Numbered from the stretch's first letter, positions 26,239-35,749 are shown. The stretch: 64,000 bases of DNA from Sporomusaceae bacterium (GCA_018434355.1 JAHDPL010000044.1:1-64000), one strand, 5' to 3'. Notes: generated by a model not told the origin, from the sequence alone. Made by a program: numbers and translations.

Positions 26239-27660
26239 CTAATTGTATACATGATTCTTTTGTTGTTGCCTTGTACTCCTTTTGTTAAGCGCTTCCATTT
26301 GGTCTTCAGGCGTATTCAACAGTTCCCCTGTCTGTATCCTCGCAAGTAAGGTTCGCTGAAATTCACCCACTGCTCTGCCCTTTCCCAAGCGCCTAGAGAT
26401 GGTTTCGCCGGTCACCGCCAATTGTTCCGGGTAAAAGGGGACTGAGGCCAATATTTGTCGTAGCATATCGGCAATTCTTTCCCAGCCTGACATACCGGGG
26501 TCACGATGCCCGGCCAGCCGGTCGGCGCGATGAATTTCCAATAGCGCTTCGATTGCTTCCTGCAAGTCAACCGCGCGTTTGAATTCGCGGGCCCGCCTCC
26601 GCAGCCACCGGATGCAGGCCTCACGTTCGGCTGGCGGAAGACGCAGATGATGCCGCACCAACCAGGGAACGCTGCGCCGCCAATACGCAGGAAACCTTAG
26701 CCGCGAGGCAATTCCCACAGCAATATGCGCGCCGGTGATTTCATGCCGATGCTCTATCACTTCTCCGTGACTATTGTAGCAGCGGACATCAGGCAATCCT
26801 TTTGCAATGTCATGCAACAGCGCCGCCCAGCGCAAAATAGGATGCGGACGGATTTCCGCCACCATCGCCAAGGTGTGTTCCCATACGTCCAAACGATGAA
26901 ACCGTTCGTTTTGCGCAAGTCCGCGCAGGTGGGCAAGTTCCGGCAAAATGGGGATGCTGGTTTGTCTTGAATCGTCGCGAACCCGGCACATTTCGTTGAA
27001 AAGGCCCTGCTCCATCAATACCCTAAGTCCCCTTGGCGCAAACCGGCCGAGCAATGTCTTGTCGATTTCACTGCGAACCCTTTCTACCGATAGCCCGCGC
27101 ACCCGATACAAGTTAGGCGGAATCGCCGCCAGAGTCACCGGGTCAATCGAAAAGTCAAAGGTTGCAGCAAACCGAGCTGCCCGAAACATCCGCAACGAAT
27201 CTTCCTGGAACCGCAATAAAGGATCTCCGACGGTGCGAATAATGCCATGTCGCAAGTCTTTCTGCCCATCAAAATAATCGATAATCTGTCCGGTTTCATC
27301 CATCGCCATTGCATTGATGCTGAAATCGCGCCGCGCAAGATCATCCTTGAGCGATACGGCAAATGAAACCATCTCGGGGCGATGGCTATCCGCGCCGTAG
27401 GTTTCGGTTCGAAACGTCGCCACATCATAGGGGTCTCCCTCAACAACCACAACGACCACGCCAAAGAAAACGCCGGTTTCCACCGTGCGCCAGCCCATGC
27501 TTTGCGCCGTCGCGATAATTTCTCGCGTATGGGCCGAAGTCGCAATATCAATATCCTGCGGTGTGACTCCCAACAAATGATCCCTCACCGCGCCGCCGAC
27601 CACAAAGGCTTCCTGACCGGCTTGCCGCAACGCAGTTAAAATTCGCCTTGCCTTTTCCAT
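26239..27660 (-). CDS. cca: CCA tRNA nucleotidyltransferase with HD domain
   Basis: Adds or repairs the 3' CCA of tRNAs. The class II nucleotidyltransferase motif VVGGAVRDHLLGVTPQDIDIAT is at about residues 18-40, with the RRDFSINAMAMD motif and the RNA-binding helices after it; an HD pair occurs in WAALLHDIAKG (about residue 285). 473 aa from the ATG at 27660. All six tRNAs in this window already encode CCA, so here the enzyme is probably mainly a repair activity. Confidence 0.93.
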   Translation of the reverse strand: MEKARRILTALRQAGQEAFVVGGAVRDHLLGVTPQDIDIATSAHTREIIATAQSMGWRTVETGVFFGVVVVVVEGDPYDVATFRTETYGADSHRPEMVSFAVSLKDDLARRDFSINAMAMDETGQIIDYFDGQKDLRHGIIRTVGDPLLRFQEDSLRMFRAARFAATFDFSIDPVTLAAIPPNLYRVRGLSVERVRSEIDKTLLGRFAPRGLRVLMEQGLFNEMCRVRDDSRQTSIPILPELAHLRGLAQNERFHRLDVWEHTLAMVAEIRPHPILRWAALLHDIAKGLPDVRCYNSHGEVIEHRHEITGAHIAVGIASRLRFPAYWRRSVPWLVRHHLRLPPAEREACIRWLRRRAREFKRAVDLQEAIEALLEIHRADRLAGHRDPGMSGWERIADMLRQILASVPFYPEQLAVTGETISRRLGKGRAVGEFQRTLLARIQTGELLNTPEDQMEALNKRSTRQQQKNHVYN

Positions 27661-27852
27661 GTCAGCCACCCCTATTTGTTTCTCAGTTATTTTTTCGCCA
27701 TAATGAGCGGTTTTACCTGCGCCAAACAAAATGCTTGCAGATAAAGCTCTCGCTGCAGGATTTTTCGTCGCGGCAGCAAATACTTATTATACAAATCTTT
27801 GTGCAGATTGAATCGCCAGTTGCTATTAATTTCCGTGAAGGGAGTCAATTTT

Positions 27853-29946
27853 ATGATTTGCCCGGCATGTTTTATGGAAACATTTAATAACGGAACCTGT
27901 TCGTCTTGCGGCTTTGACGAAGCTGCACAACAAAGCCCCTTGCTGCTGCCGCCCGGCACACCGCTGATGAACGGACAATACCTGGTAGGAAAAATCCTCG
28001 GCAAGCCCGGCGGTTTTGGCATCACATATCTGGGTTGGGATAGCCAATTGGCAACCTTTGTCGCCATCAAGGAGTATTTGCCGCGCGACGTAGCTGGTCG
28101 CCACTTTGACCGACTGACTGTTAGCGCTCACACTGCTGCCGATACAGAGCACTTCCGCTATGGAATGGAACAATTTTTGTTGGAAGCCAGAACTTTAGCT
28201 CAATTCGACCATCCTAACGTGGTGCGGGTACGGACATTCTTCCAAGAAAACGGCACTGCGTATTTGGTGATGGATTATTTGCAGGGCAACAGTTTGCATG
28301 ACCACTTGGCGACCGTCGGTGGCCGGATGTCCGAAAAAATGGCTCTCGACACCATGTTGCCAATCCTGGAAGGCTTGCGTGAAGTCCATGCCAAAGGCTT
28401 TCTTCACCGGGATATTAAGCCGCAGAACATCTATATCACGACAAACGGACGACCGATTCTGCTTGATTTCGGCACCGCCAGACAAGCAATGAGCGGCCTG
28501 AACCGGGGCATGACGACAATATTAACGCCCGGCTACGCCCCCTGGGAACAATATCACAGACACGGCAAGCAAGGCGCCTGGACCGACATTTATGCCTGCG
28601 CCGCTACTTTGTATCATCTGGTAACAGGCTCTGTTCCTCCGGAAGCAGCCGAACGGGTGGCGCAAGATACACTAGTTCCGCCAGCCCAGCTTTCGCCAGG
28701 ACTCTCACCGCATTTCAATTTCGCCGTCATACAGGCCTTGTCGATCGATCCGGCAAACAGGCCGCAAGATGTCGCAGCCTTCCAATCTGCTCTATCAGGG
28801 AAAACAGCTTCTGTTCCTCCGCCCCCCCCTCCGCAAAGTCAGGCAGCCCCGACGCCTTATCCACCGCCGCCGGTTCCGCCTTCTCCCTATACCCAGCAAC
28901 CGGCTTATTCGGCGACACCGCCAATAAGTTATCAACCAAGCGCTCCGCCCGCTCCTGGCTGGGCGCCGCCACCACCTCCGCCGGCCAATTCCGGTTGGCC
29001 ACCTGGCCCGCCAGCTCAGCAACCGTATCCGGCAAGCCCCCCCGCCTATCTGCCACCGCAAGCCAAATCCGGCGGCAAAGGCCGTAAACTGCTGATCGGT
29101 GTCGCTGCGGCTGTTGTTCTGATCATCGGCGGAATTGCCGTTTCGTACAGCAGCATGAACGGTCATCAGACCATCAGTCATAAAAACGGGACTTATGAAG
29201 GCAATGTCAGTTGGGGAACGCCATCCGGCAAAGGAAAACTGACTTACGCCAGTGGTTCGGTTTATGTCGGCGACTTCGCCTCTGGCCAACGGCAAGGCAC
29301 CGGTGTCTTTCGTACCAACAAAGGAGATGTGTACGAAGGCCAATGGAAAAACGACCGCTTTGACGGCAACGGAAAACTGACTTTAGCTGATGGTTCTCGC
29401 TATGAAGGAAGCTTCAAAGAAGGCAAACGGCACGGAACAGGCACGCAAATTTATGCGGACGGACGTCAATACACCGGCGCCTGGATCGACGACAAGAAGA
29501 ACGGCAATGGCACTTATACCCTAAAGAACGGAAGCAAGTATACCGGCCCGTTTAAAGACGACTTTGCCGAGGGTGAAGGAACCATCGTGAACAGTCGCGG
29601 CGACAAATATGTTGGCGGCTTTTTACGCGGTGTAAAAAGCGGTCAGGGCACTTTCACCTTTGCCAACGGCAATGTCTACCAGGGCTCTTTTGCTGACGAT
29701 CTGCGCAATGGTCAGGGAACGATGCGCTGGACCAGTGGCAGCTATTATAACGGTGAGTGGAAAAATGACAAACGCCATGGCAAAGGAATACAAGCTTTGA
29801 TGAACAGCGGAGCGGTGATCGCCGAGTATGTCGGGGAGTACCGCGAAGATGTACCATACAGCCCCAACGGTCAGTTCCGCGTCATCCTGAAAAAGGACAA
29901 CAGGGCCGTTATCGCGTCCTACCGAGACGGCTCCTTCTACTGGTAA
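27853..29946 (+). CDS. Membrane Ser/Thr kinase with zinc ribbon and nine periplasmic MORN repeats
   Basis: 697 aa in clear blocks. Residues 3-19: zinc ribbon (CPAC, CSSC). About 42-320: Hanks-type kinase with glycine loop LGKPGGFGITYLG, ATP lysine K73, HRDIKPQN (185-192), DFG (205-207). About 320-405: proline-rich linker. About 412-432: one membrane helix. From 448: nine MORN units, each starting Y-x-G, at an exact 23-residue pitch (448, 471, 494, 517, 540, 563, 586, 609, 632). With the kinase inside, the MORN array faces outwards, perhaps as an envelope or lipid sensor. Ends in FYW. Start has GGGAG upstream. It opens the signalling island and converges with the CsgG-like gene. Confidence 0.92.
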   Translation: MICPACFMETFNNGTCSSCGFDEAAQQSPLLLPPGTPLMNGQYLVGKILGKPGGFGITYLGWDSQLATFVAIKEYLPRDVAGRHFDRLTVSAHTAADTEHFRYGMEQFLLEARTLAQFDHPNVVRVRTFFQENGTAYLVMDYLQGNSLHDHLATVGGRMSEKMALDTMLPILEGLREVHAKGFLHRDIKPQNIYITTNGRPILLDFGTARQAMSGLNRGMTTILTPGYAPWEQYHRHGKQGAWTDIYACAATLYHLVTGSVPPEAAERVAQDTLVPPAQLSPGLSPHFNFAVIQALSIDPANRPQDVAAFQSALSGKTASVPPPPPPQSQAAPTPYPPPPVPPSPYTQQPAYSATPPISYQPSAPPAPGWAPPPPPPANSGWPPGPPAQQPYPASPPAYLPPQAKSGGKGRKLLIGVAAAVVLIIGGIAVSYSSMNGHQTISHKNGTYEGNVSWGTPSGKGKLTYASGSVYVGDFASGQRQGTGVFRTNKGDVYEGQWKNDRFDGNGKLTLADGSRYEGSFKEGKRHGTGTQIYADGRQYTGAWIDDKKNGNGTYTLKNGSKYTGPFKDDFAEGEGTIVNSRGDKYVGGFLRGVKSGQGTFTFANGNVYQGSFADDLRNGQGTMRWTSGSYYNGEWKNDKRHGKGIQALMNSGAVIAEYVGEYREDVPYSPNGQFRVILKKDNRAVIASYRDGSFYW

Positions 29947-29950
29947 TATA

Positions 29951-29987
29951 AAAATTCCCGGTTGCCCTAATGACAACCGGGAATTTT
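29951..29987. terminator. Bidirectional terminator between the MORN kinase and CsgG-like genes
   Basis: AAAATTCCCGGTTG and CAACCGGGAATTTT form a 14-bp stem with A/T tails on both sides. Confidence 0.85.
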
Positions 29988-30027
29988 TATGCCTATTATG
30001 AGTTTTAAACTATTATTCTGCAATCAA

Positions 30028-30984
30028 TTACGGCAATTGAACGAACATGCCCTTGGCAATCTGATCGATATTTCCATTGGTCACTGTTGCGATTGCGATT
30101 TTTTCCCGCACGCTATCGACCCGAATATTGGCTAACGTCGAAAAACTGACATCCAGCACTTCGCCTGTGCTGGGGTCACGCAAAGCTTCAGCTGTACCGA
30201 CGACAAACTCCATCCCTTCGGTCACCCCTTCGCGGGTACCACGATTGATATAAACATTTCCATCTTTCACCATCACAACATTGCCGCGCCAAGTTACTTT
30301 GGGCAGTTGTTCGATCATCCATTGCACACCCTGTTGCACTGCGTTCTCAACGGCTTTTCCCACATTGTCGCTTTTGAATCCACCCGCGCCGGCGCCCCAG
30401 CCGCTACCGGAATAGCCAATGAAGCCGCCGGACTTGTTTGACTTGCCTACCACACTTTTGGACGCCAAAATCTGTCCGGTCGAGGTATGCACCATATACA
30501 TCGTCACATTGACCTGCGAATTGGCGCTCGCGCCGCCCAATGTCACACCGCCGAAGGACACTCCGCCGCCACCGCCGCTGGTATTGTTCTGCACATGCGT
30601 AATCGCGCCTTTGACCAGAATCTGAGCCGGTGTCATATTGCCGACACCGGGAGTGATTGCGCCTTGCGCGGTTCTCCCGGATGCTGCCAAGTCCTGTTCG
30701 GCCATTGCTTCCTTACGCATGTCGGTTTCCGCTAACACGATAAATTTCCCTGTCTGATTAAGAATATCCGTCATAATGATGCCCCAGCCGTCGCCGAGGT
30801 CCCATTGACCGCGATAACCGGCCCGGTTCTCAAATTTGGAAACGGATACCGTATAGCGCAACCCCCCGGTTGCATTTCCGGCAGGCATCGTCGAAGTTGC
30901 AGGCGCTGCCATGACCGACAGCGGAGCCAAACTAGCGATCGCCACCATCACCACGGCTACCAATAACGCAATTCTTTTTTTCAT
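30028..30984 (-). CDS. CsgG/HfaB-like secreted protein
   Basis: 318 aa with a type I signal peptide (MKKRIALLVAVVMVAI..., cleavage after VMAAP region). The CsgG pattern is seen in VSKFENRAGYRGQWDLGDGWG, GDGWGIIMTDIL and ILVKGAITHV, followed by glycine-rich strands and NAVQQGVQWMIEQLP. A C-terminal strand domain (MVKDGNVYINRGTREGV) resembles FlgT-like extensions. Classical CsgG is an outer-membrane lipoprotein pore; here no lipobox cysteine is visible and no curli genes are near. Last gene of the minus-strand signalling operon. An envelope role is inferred. Confidence 0.8.
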   Translation of the reverse strand: MKKRIALLVAVVMVAIASLAPLSVMAAPATSTMPAGNATGGLRYTVSVSKFENRAGYRGQWDLGDGWGIIMTDILNQTGKFIVLAETDMRKEAMAEQDLAASGRTAQGAITPGVGNMTPAQILVKGAITHVQNNTSGGGGGVSFGGVTLGGASANSQVNVTMYMVHTSTGQILASKSVVGKSNKSGGFIGYSGSGWGAGAGGFKSDNVGKAVENAVQQGVQWMIEQLPKVTWRGNVVMVKDGNVYINRGTREGVTEGMEFVVGTAEALRDPSTGEVLDVSFSTLANIRVDSVREKIAIATVTNGNIDQIAKGMFVQLP

Positions 30985-31020
30985 TTTCTAAACCATCCTT
31001 CCTTATCCAGCTAACTATTT

Positions 31021-31452
31021 CTACCAAAGCGAGGTGGGTTTGCCCTGTTGATTGGGTATAACCGCTCCCGGAGTAACAGGCGCAGCCGGTGGCGGACAGG
31101 CGGCCATCGAACTGTAGGGAAGCGGCTTTTGCACCAACACCATGTAGCACTGCCCCGATTCCGGACAAAATCCGAATGCCGGCATACCCATGTAAGAAGT
31201 CATTCCCGGCGAAACGCCTGAAGCGGCTACAGGCAGCATCAACGCGTTCCAATAGGGCGTTCCGTTCGACATCTTTAAATGATAATCCTGCTGTAAAATC
31301 GTCTGCATGAAAGAACCCCAGCCATTTCCTGATGCTCCCATCCATACAACGCCGCCGGTAGCAGCAGATACGCCTGAAGTCATGCCAATCATTCCAGCGA
31401 GTATGATGCAGACCAATAATAGTTGAATACGTTTAAGCTTTTTTTCGGTCAT
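31021..31452 (-). CDS. Small secreted protein of unknown function
   Basis: 143 aa: signal peptide (RIQLLLVCIILAGMIGMTSGVSA, cut after about residue 31), then a Gly/Ser/Met-rich mature part with a possible disulfide in FGFCPESGQCYM and a proline-rich tail ending TSLW. The same three last residues, encoded by the same 12 nt, end the kinase encoded just upstream. AAGGGG precedes the ATG. Not recognised; position suggests a periplasmic partner of the signalling island. Confidence 0.75.
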   Translation of the reverse strand: MTEKKLKRIQLLLVCIILAGMIGMTSGVSAATGGVVWMGASGNGWGSFMQTILQQDYHLKMSNGTPYWNALMLPVAASGVSPGMTSYMGMPAFGFCPESGQCYMVLVQKPLPYSSMAACPPPAAPVTPGAVIPNQQGKPTSLW

Positions 31453-31500
31453 GGCTTGTCACCCCTTTCATTTACATTGGTTTCGGCGCACATTTCGCGA

Positions 31501-33135
31501 CTACCAAAGCGAACCTTGCTCACGTTTTGGTGGCGCGGGCGTCGTTGGTTTATTCGCCGGCGGTTGCTGACGCACTGCCGGTTGTTGTCGTGGTTGCGCC
31601 GGCGGTTCTGCCGGTGGCGGAGTTACCTCTGCAGGCGGTTTGGCCTGTTCGCTTGGCGTGTTGGGAGTCGACGGGGTTGGTCCGGCAGCTGCCGGCGGTT
31701 TATTGGCTTCGACCGGTTTTTGCGGCGGTAGCGGTTCAAACGGCTGTTTATCGGTCGGTTTAATTGTCTGGACATCACTCGGCGCCGACTTTGCCGGCGG
31801 GGTTGCAATCGGTGCAGTTTTCTTGGCGGGTTCTTCCGTGCCGCTCAAAAAATACCAGCCAGCCGCAGCCACAACCAACAAAATCCCAGCCACAGCCAAC
31901 CAGGTTCCGGCGGATGACTTTTTTCCAGCGGGCGGGGGTTGTTGCTGCGGATAGTGTTGCGGCGGATACGCCGGTCCTTGCGGTGTATAATGGGGTGGAA
32001 CGGCAGCGGGCGGCAAAACAGGAGTTGGTTCAGCCGGTCGGACCGCAACCGCCGGCGGAGGAGTTGGCGCAATGACGGGCGGCCCCGCATTTACAGGCAA
32101 GGGTGGCGGTGCTGCGGCAGCAGCAAATGTAGCGGCAGGCGGCGGAGCGTTTGCCGAGTCCGCCGTAGCCCGTCCATGCAGGATATCGCGGAAAATGAAG
32201 ACATCTTGCGGTCGTCCTGCTGCTTCCAGAGACAGCGATTGCATGATGGCTGACTCTAGGCCGGTTGAAACTGTCGGCGCCAGTTGCCTTAGCGGAATCA
32301 ATTCGTCAGAAGCCACCCGTTCCGGTGCATCCGGGGGCGCATGACCGGTAAGCAAGTAATAGTACGTGGCCGCCAACGCATAGATGTCGGTCCAAGGCCC
32401 CTGTTCGCCGCGCCGGTGGTATTGTTCATAGGGGGAAAATCCTGGCGTGAGAACAACCGAAAGACTCCTACTGCGTTCCCCCATCGCTTGGCGGGCCGCG
32501 CCAAAATCGAGCAGAATCGGTCGCCCTGTCGATGTGACATAGATGTTCTGCGGCTTAATGTCCCGGTGAAGAAAGCCCTTGGCATGAACCTCCTGCAATC
32601 CGTCCAATATGGGCAGCATGATTTCGCCGGCCTGTTGTTCGTTCAGCCGACCGCCCTTCGACGCCAGATACTCGGATAAGTTAACGCCCTGAAGATAATC
32701 CATCACCAGATACGCCGTCCCGTTCTGCTCAAAAAAGCTACGGGTACGCACCACGTTCGGATGGTCAAATCTCGCTAATGTGCGGGCCTCCTGCAAAAAT
32801 TGCTCCAGCCCAAAACGAAACAGACTGGCATCTTCCCTAGAATGCGCCATGACCGAAGCATGATCGGAATCCCGCCCGGCGTAATCGCGCGGCAGGTATT
32901 CCTTGACCGCCACCAGCGTGGCCAGGTTGATGTCCCAGCCCAGATAAGTGATGCCGAAACCGCCTGGTTTACCCAATACTTTCCCCACAATGAACTGTCC
33001 GTTTAGAACGGTTCGATGCGGCAATACCAAAGGCGTCCGGCGCTCGGATTCATCGTAGCCGCAATAGGGACAAACCGCAACCGCGCCTTTTTCGGCAAAA
33101 CAACCCGGACATAGCGTCTCCCATGCGTTCATCAT
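31501..33135 (-). CDS. Membrane Ser/Thr kinase with zinc ribbon and proline-rich periplasmic tail
   Basis: 544 aa. Zinc ribbon C9-x2-C12 / C22-x2-C25; Hanks kinase about 48-335 with LGKPGGFGITYLG, lysine K78, HRDIKPQN (190-197) and DFG (210-212); proline/alanine-rich linker; one membrane helix (about 410-430); then an outside tail of about 110 residues rich in Pro, Thr, Lys and Gln, ending GSLW. The kinase half is a close paralogue of the MORN kinase, but with a different sensor. It sits between the FHA and small secreted genes. The tail could contact peptidoglycan; this is inference. Confidence 0.92.
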   Translation of the reverse strand: MMNAWETLCPGCFAEKGAVAVCPYCGYDESERRTPLVLPHRTVLNGQFIVGKVLGKPGGFGITYLGWDINLATLVAVKEYLPRDYAGRDSDHASVMAHSREDASLFRFGLEQFLQEARTLARFDHPNVVRTRSFFEQNGTAYLVMDYLQGVNLSEYLASKGGRLNEQQAGEIMLPILDGLQEVHAKGFLHRDIKPQNIYVTSTGRPILLDFGAARQAMGERSRSLSVVLTPGFSPYEQYHRRGEQGPWTDIYALAATYYYLLTGHAPPDAPERVASDELIPLRQLAPTVSTGLESAIMQSLSLEAAGRPQDVFIFRDILHGRATADSANAPPPAATFAAAAAPPPLPVNAGPPVIAPTPPPAVAVRPAEPTPVLPPAAVPPHYTPQGPAYPPQHYPQQQPPPAGKKSSAGTWLAVAGILLVVAAAGWYFLSGTEEPAKKTAPIATPPAKSAPSDVQTIKPTDKQPFEPLPPQKPVEANKPPAAAGPTPSTPNTPSEQAKPPAEVTPPPAEPPAQPRQQPAVRQQPPANKPTTPAPPKREQGSLW

Positions 33136-33164
33136 CTACACTCCCTCTGCGGTTACCGGAAAGC

Positions 33165-33830
33165 CTATTTATCAGCTGGCTCTTCCTTGCCTTGATCCCA
33201 GTTGAATCGGTCGCCGCACAAAGCGACGAACATCAGTTGGGTCTCCCCCAATTCAATAATATCATAAGATTTGATATCTGAGGCCTGAACCACTTCATCT
33301 CCGTTGAGATAAACCAGACCGCGTCCGTCGCCGGGACGGATGCTAAAAGTGCGTTTGCGCGGCTCGTAAACAAGAAAGGCATGGTTTTCGCGTGAAACCG
33401 TGTCGTCGCCGGCAATTTGCACATCCATTGCTTCGGACCGCCCAATCCCGTTGCGCCCGCTGCGAATCCGGTAATCTCGGCCGCGCGACGGTCCTTTTAC
33501 ACAAATCAGCCAACCAACGACCGGGTCAATCCCGACCTTCTTCATATCTACAGCTACAGTTCTGCCTTCTTCCGCACCTTTTTTGACGCCAATCGGCGGC
33601 GGACCGGCCGGTCGCAAAGGCACCGTCGGCCCTACAACCGGAGGAGGATTATCGCGTAGCGGCCTGGTTGCGCCAACCGGTGCAGGCCCGCCAACCATTG
33701 GCGGCGGAGCCATCGGCGGTTGCGCCTCCGTTGCGCCGGGACCTCCGGCAGGCATGCTGCCGCAGTAAGGACAGACATTATGTCGGGACGGGTCATAGAA
33801 ATGGCCTTGTTGGCAACGAATCAGCGCCAT
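33165..33830 (-). CDS. Soluble zinc-ribbon FHA-domain protein
   Basis: 221 aa, cytoplasmic. N-terminal metal-binding C6/H10 and CPYC (20-23), then a Pro/Gly-rich linker to about residue 85, and an FHA domain with the phosphothreonine-binding pattern GRNGIGRSE, TVSRENHAF and VYLNGDEV. FHA domains bind phosphothreonine, so this is a likely target or adaptor of the two kinases. No membrane segment. 30 nt upstream of the kinase gene in the same operon. Confidence 0.9.
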   Translation of the reverse strand: MALIRCQQGHFYDPSRHNVCPYCGSMPAGGPGATEAQPPMAPPPMVGGPAPVGATRPLRDNPPPVVGPTVPLRPAGPPPIGVKKGAEEGRTVAVDMKKVGIDPVVGWLICVKGPSRGRDYRIRSGRNGIGRSEAMDVQIAGDDTVSRENHAFLVYEPRKRTFSIRPGDGRGLVYLNGDEVVQASDIKSYDIIELGETQLMFVALCGDRFNWDQGKEEPADK

Positions 33831-33901
33831 GGTTTTATTCCCCTTTCATGTAAGCATCTCCGGTAATTCCGGGTGTCAGCAGTCTATTCCTTGGTGCCCA
33901 A

Positions 33902-35008
33902 CTATTGAGCCTTAGGTTTATTTGCACCCTGTGCGTCCTTTTTCTCCGCCGGCTTCTCCGATGACTTCAAAGGTTTCTCCACAGATTTTTCAGTTGACTT
34001 TGGTTCCGCCTTGTCAGACATACTTTCTGTCACCGGCCCGGTCGCGCTGTTTTCAAAATAGTAACGCCCGCCCCAGAAAGCTGCCACCGCCAGTACCAGC
34101 AGAAGCAAGCCGACTTTAAGAACGGTTCCGGCAGTCTTTTTTTTCTGGCGCGGTTTTTCAGCCACAGTTGCGCCTGGTTCCGCCTTGCGCAGTTGCGTTT
34201 CCGCCAATGGCGGCGGAGGCGGCAAATCATAGCCCAGAATGGCAACGGTAATATTGTCCTGATAGGGATGTTGCCGTTTGAGGGTTGCTTCAATTAAGTC
34301 TTCAGCTGCATGTTGCGGTGTCTGAACCATCAGCAAAGCGATTTCTGTTTCGTCCAAGAAACCAAACAGTCCGTCACTCGCCAGCAGGATTTTGTCACCA
34401 GACTGCAAAGCCAGCGGTTTGTCTGTCGGCGAATCGTACTCGTCTACCTCTTCCTTGCCAAGATAACTGGTCAATGCGGCGCGGGAAGGATGGGCGGCAG
34501 CTTCACTGCGACTGATCTCTCCATTTTCGGCCATACGGTCGAGCACCCGACCGTAGTTGAAATCCGTCGTCAGTTGCCGTAACGCACCGTCACGGAATAA
34601 ATAGATTCGACTATCTCCAGCGGCGATACGGTAGAGCATTCCCTCGTGGATGACAACCGCGACCAAGGTGGTACCGGCTTCGCCTTCCACGCCGACTTCC
34701 GCCGCTTTTCGGTTGACCGCCCGATTGGCTGCATGTAGCCCGCGTACCATGACCGCGCCGATTTTTTCTTGCTTTTCTTTGGCTGCATAGGAGGCAAGAA
34801 AGGTCCGAACGGCGATAGCGCTAGCTTCCCGCCCCATTGCCATTCCGCCCATTCCATCGGCAACAATCGCCAACACACCGGCATGTTCAACAAATTCCGC
34901 ATCATCAAACGCCGAAAAACCAAAGGCATCCTGCTGTTCGCTGCGAGCACCCACATGTTGAGCATTGCCGGGGGTCACCGCCGGCAATTTGGTTTTCTCA
35001 TTCGTCAT
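33902..35008 (-). CDS. Membrane-anchored PP2C-family Ser/Thr phosphatase
   Basis: 368 aa: PP2C catalytic domain (about 12-260) with metal residues in IVADGMGGMAMG, AAGDSRIYLF, LLASDGLFG and DNITVAIL; the usual N-terminal R-x-x-N-x-D is ARSEQQD here. A cytoplasmic linker precedes one membrane helix (about 297-315), and a Lys/Glu/Pro-rich outside tail follows (repeats of EK-KP type). It starts 4 nt after the other phosphatase stop, with GGGAG upstream. It would reverse kinase phosphorylation at the membrane. Confidence 0.9.
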   Translation of the reverse strand: MTNEKTKLPAVTPGNAQHVGARSEQQDAFGFSAFDDAEFVEHAGVLAIVADGMGGMAMGREASAIAVRTFLASYAAKEKQEKIGAVMVRGLHAANRAVNRKAAEVGVEGEAGTTLVAVVIHEGMLYRIAAGDSRIYLFRDGALRQLTTDFNYGRVLDRMAENGEISRSEAAAHPSRAALTSYLGKEEVDEYDSPTDKPLALQSGDKILLASDGLFGFLDETEIALLMVQTPQHAAEDLIEATLKRQHPYQDNITVAILGYDLPPPPPLAETQLRKAEPGATVAEKPRQKKKTAGTVLKVGLLLLVLAVAAFWGGRYYFENSATGPVTESMSDKAEPKSTEKSVEKPLKSSEKPAEKKDAQGANKPKAQ

Positions 35009-35012
35009 CTAC

Positions 35013-35747
35013 TCATACTCCCGGGAATCGAACTGCGATGGCGGTGTAATTGTCGTGTTCCGGTTCAGCACGTTCCAACACCCTTCGTTCCAGCAGCGCC
35101 AGATACTCTGTTGCCGAAGCCGCCCTTGCCCAATCCGCTTCCAGTTCCGGTTCCAAAACATAGGTCCAGATCCCGTCGCTGCATAGCAGCGCCGCATCAC
35201 CAGGCTGCCATGTCAAAGGCTCCGAAAGTACCGATGTTTTCAACGTTCCTGGTTGCCCTACCGCCCGGGTCAGTCGATTTTGATCCTCATGCCCCCGAAT
35301 TTTCAACGGGTCCAACTTTCCTGCATCAACCAGCATTTGCGGCACACTATGGTCTTTTGTTTGGTGGATAATTTTTCCCCGGCGAAACCAATAAAGCCTT
35401 GAATCGCCGACATGTCCCCAAACGACTTGCTTTTCTGCGCAGACTGCAACGACCAAGGTGGTCCGCATTGCCGACAACTCATACTCTGCGGCAGCTTTGA
35501 CCCGAATGGCCTGATGTGCGGTTTGCAAGCAAGACTCAATAAACGCTGATGAAACCTCGGCTTCCTGACGAAATCTCGACAAAACCGAATCCACGGCCAT
35601 GCGGGAGGCGGTTTCACCGCCCGCATGACCGCCTAGTCCATCAGCAACGACCCAACAGCCTTTAGTTTGATTCGCCTCGTAACCAAACGAGTCCTGATTG
35701 CTTCTGCGCCCACCCGTCTGGGATAGGAAGGCAGTATCGAACATCAT
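35013..35747 (-). CDS. Soluble PP2C-family Ser/Thr phosphatase
   Basis: 244 aa consisting only of a PP2C domain: SNQDSFGY, VVADGLGGHAGGETAS, GHVGDSRLYW, LLCSDGIW and DNYTAIAV are all present, so both metal sites look complete. No membrane segment. Translation starts at one of two tandem ATGs (35747 or 35744); a TTG at 35753 would overlap the preceding stop. It directly follows the protease-FHA gene. The second phosphatase of the island; the two may act on different substrates. Confidence 0.9.
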   Translation of the reverse strand: MMFDTAFLSQTGGRRSNQDSFGYEANQTKGCWVVADGLGGHAGGETASRMAVDSVLSRFRQEAEVSSAFIESCLQTAHQAIRVKAAAEYELSAMRTTLVVAVCAEKQVVWGHVGDSRLYWFRRGKIIHQTKDHSVPQMLVDAGKLDPLKIRGHEDQNRLTRAVGQPGTLKTSVLSEPLTWQPGDAALLCSDGIWTYVLEPELEADWARAASATEYLALLERRVLERAEPEHDNYTAIAVRFPGV

Positions 35748-35749
35748 CG

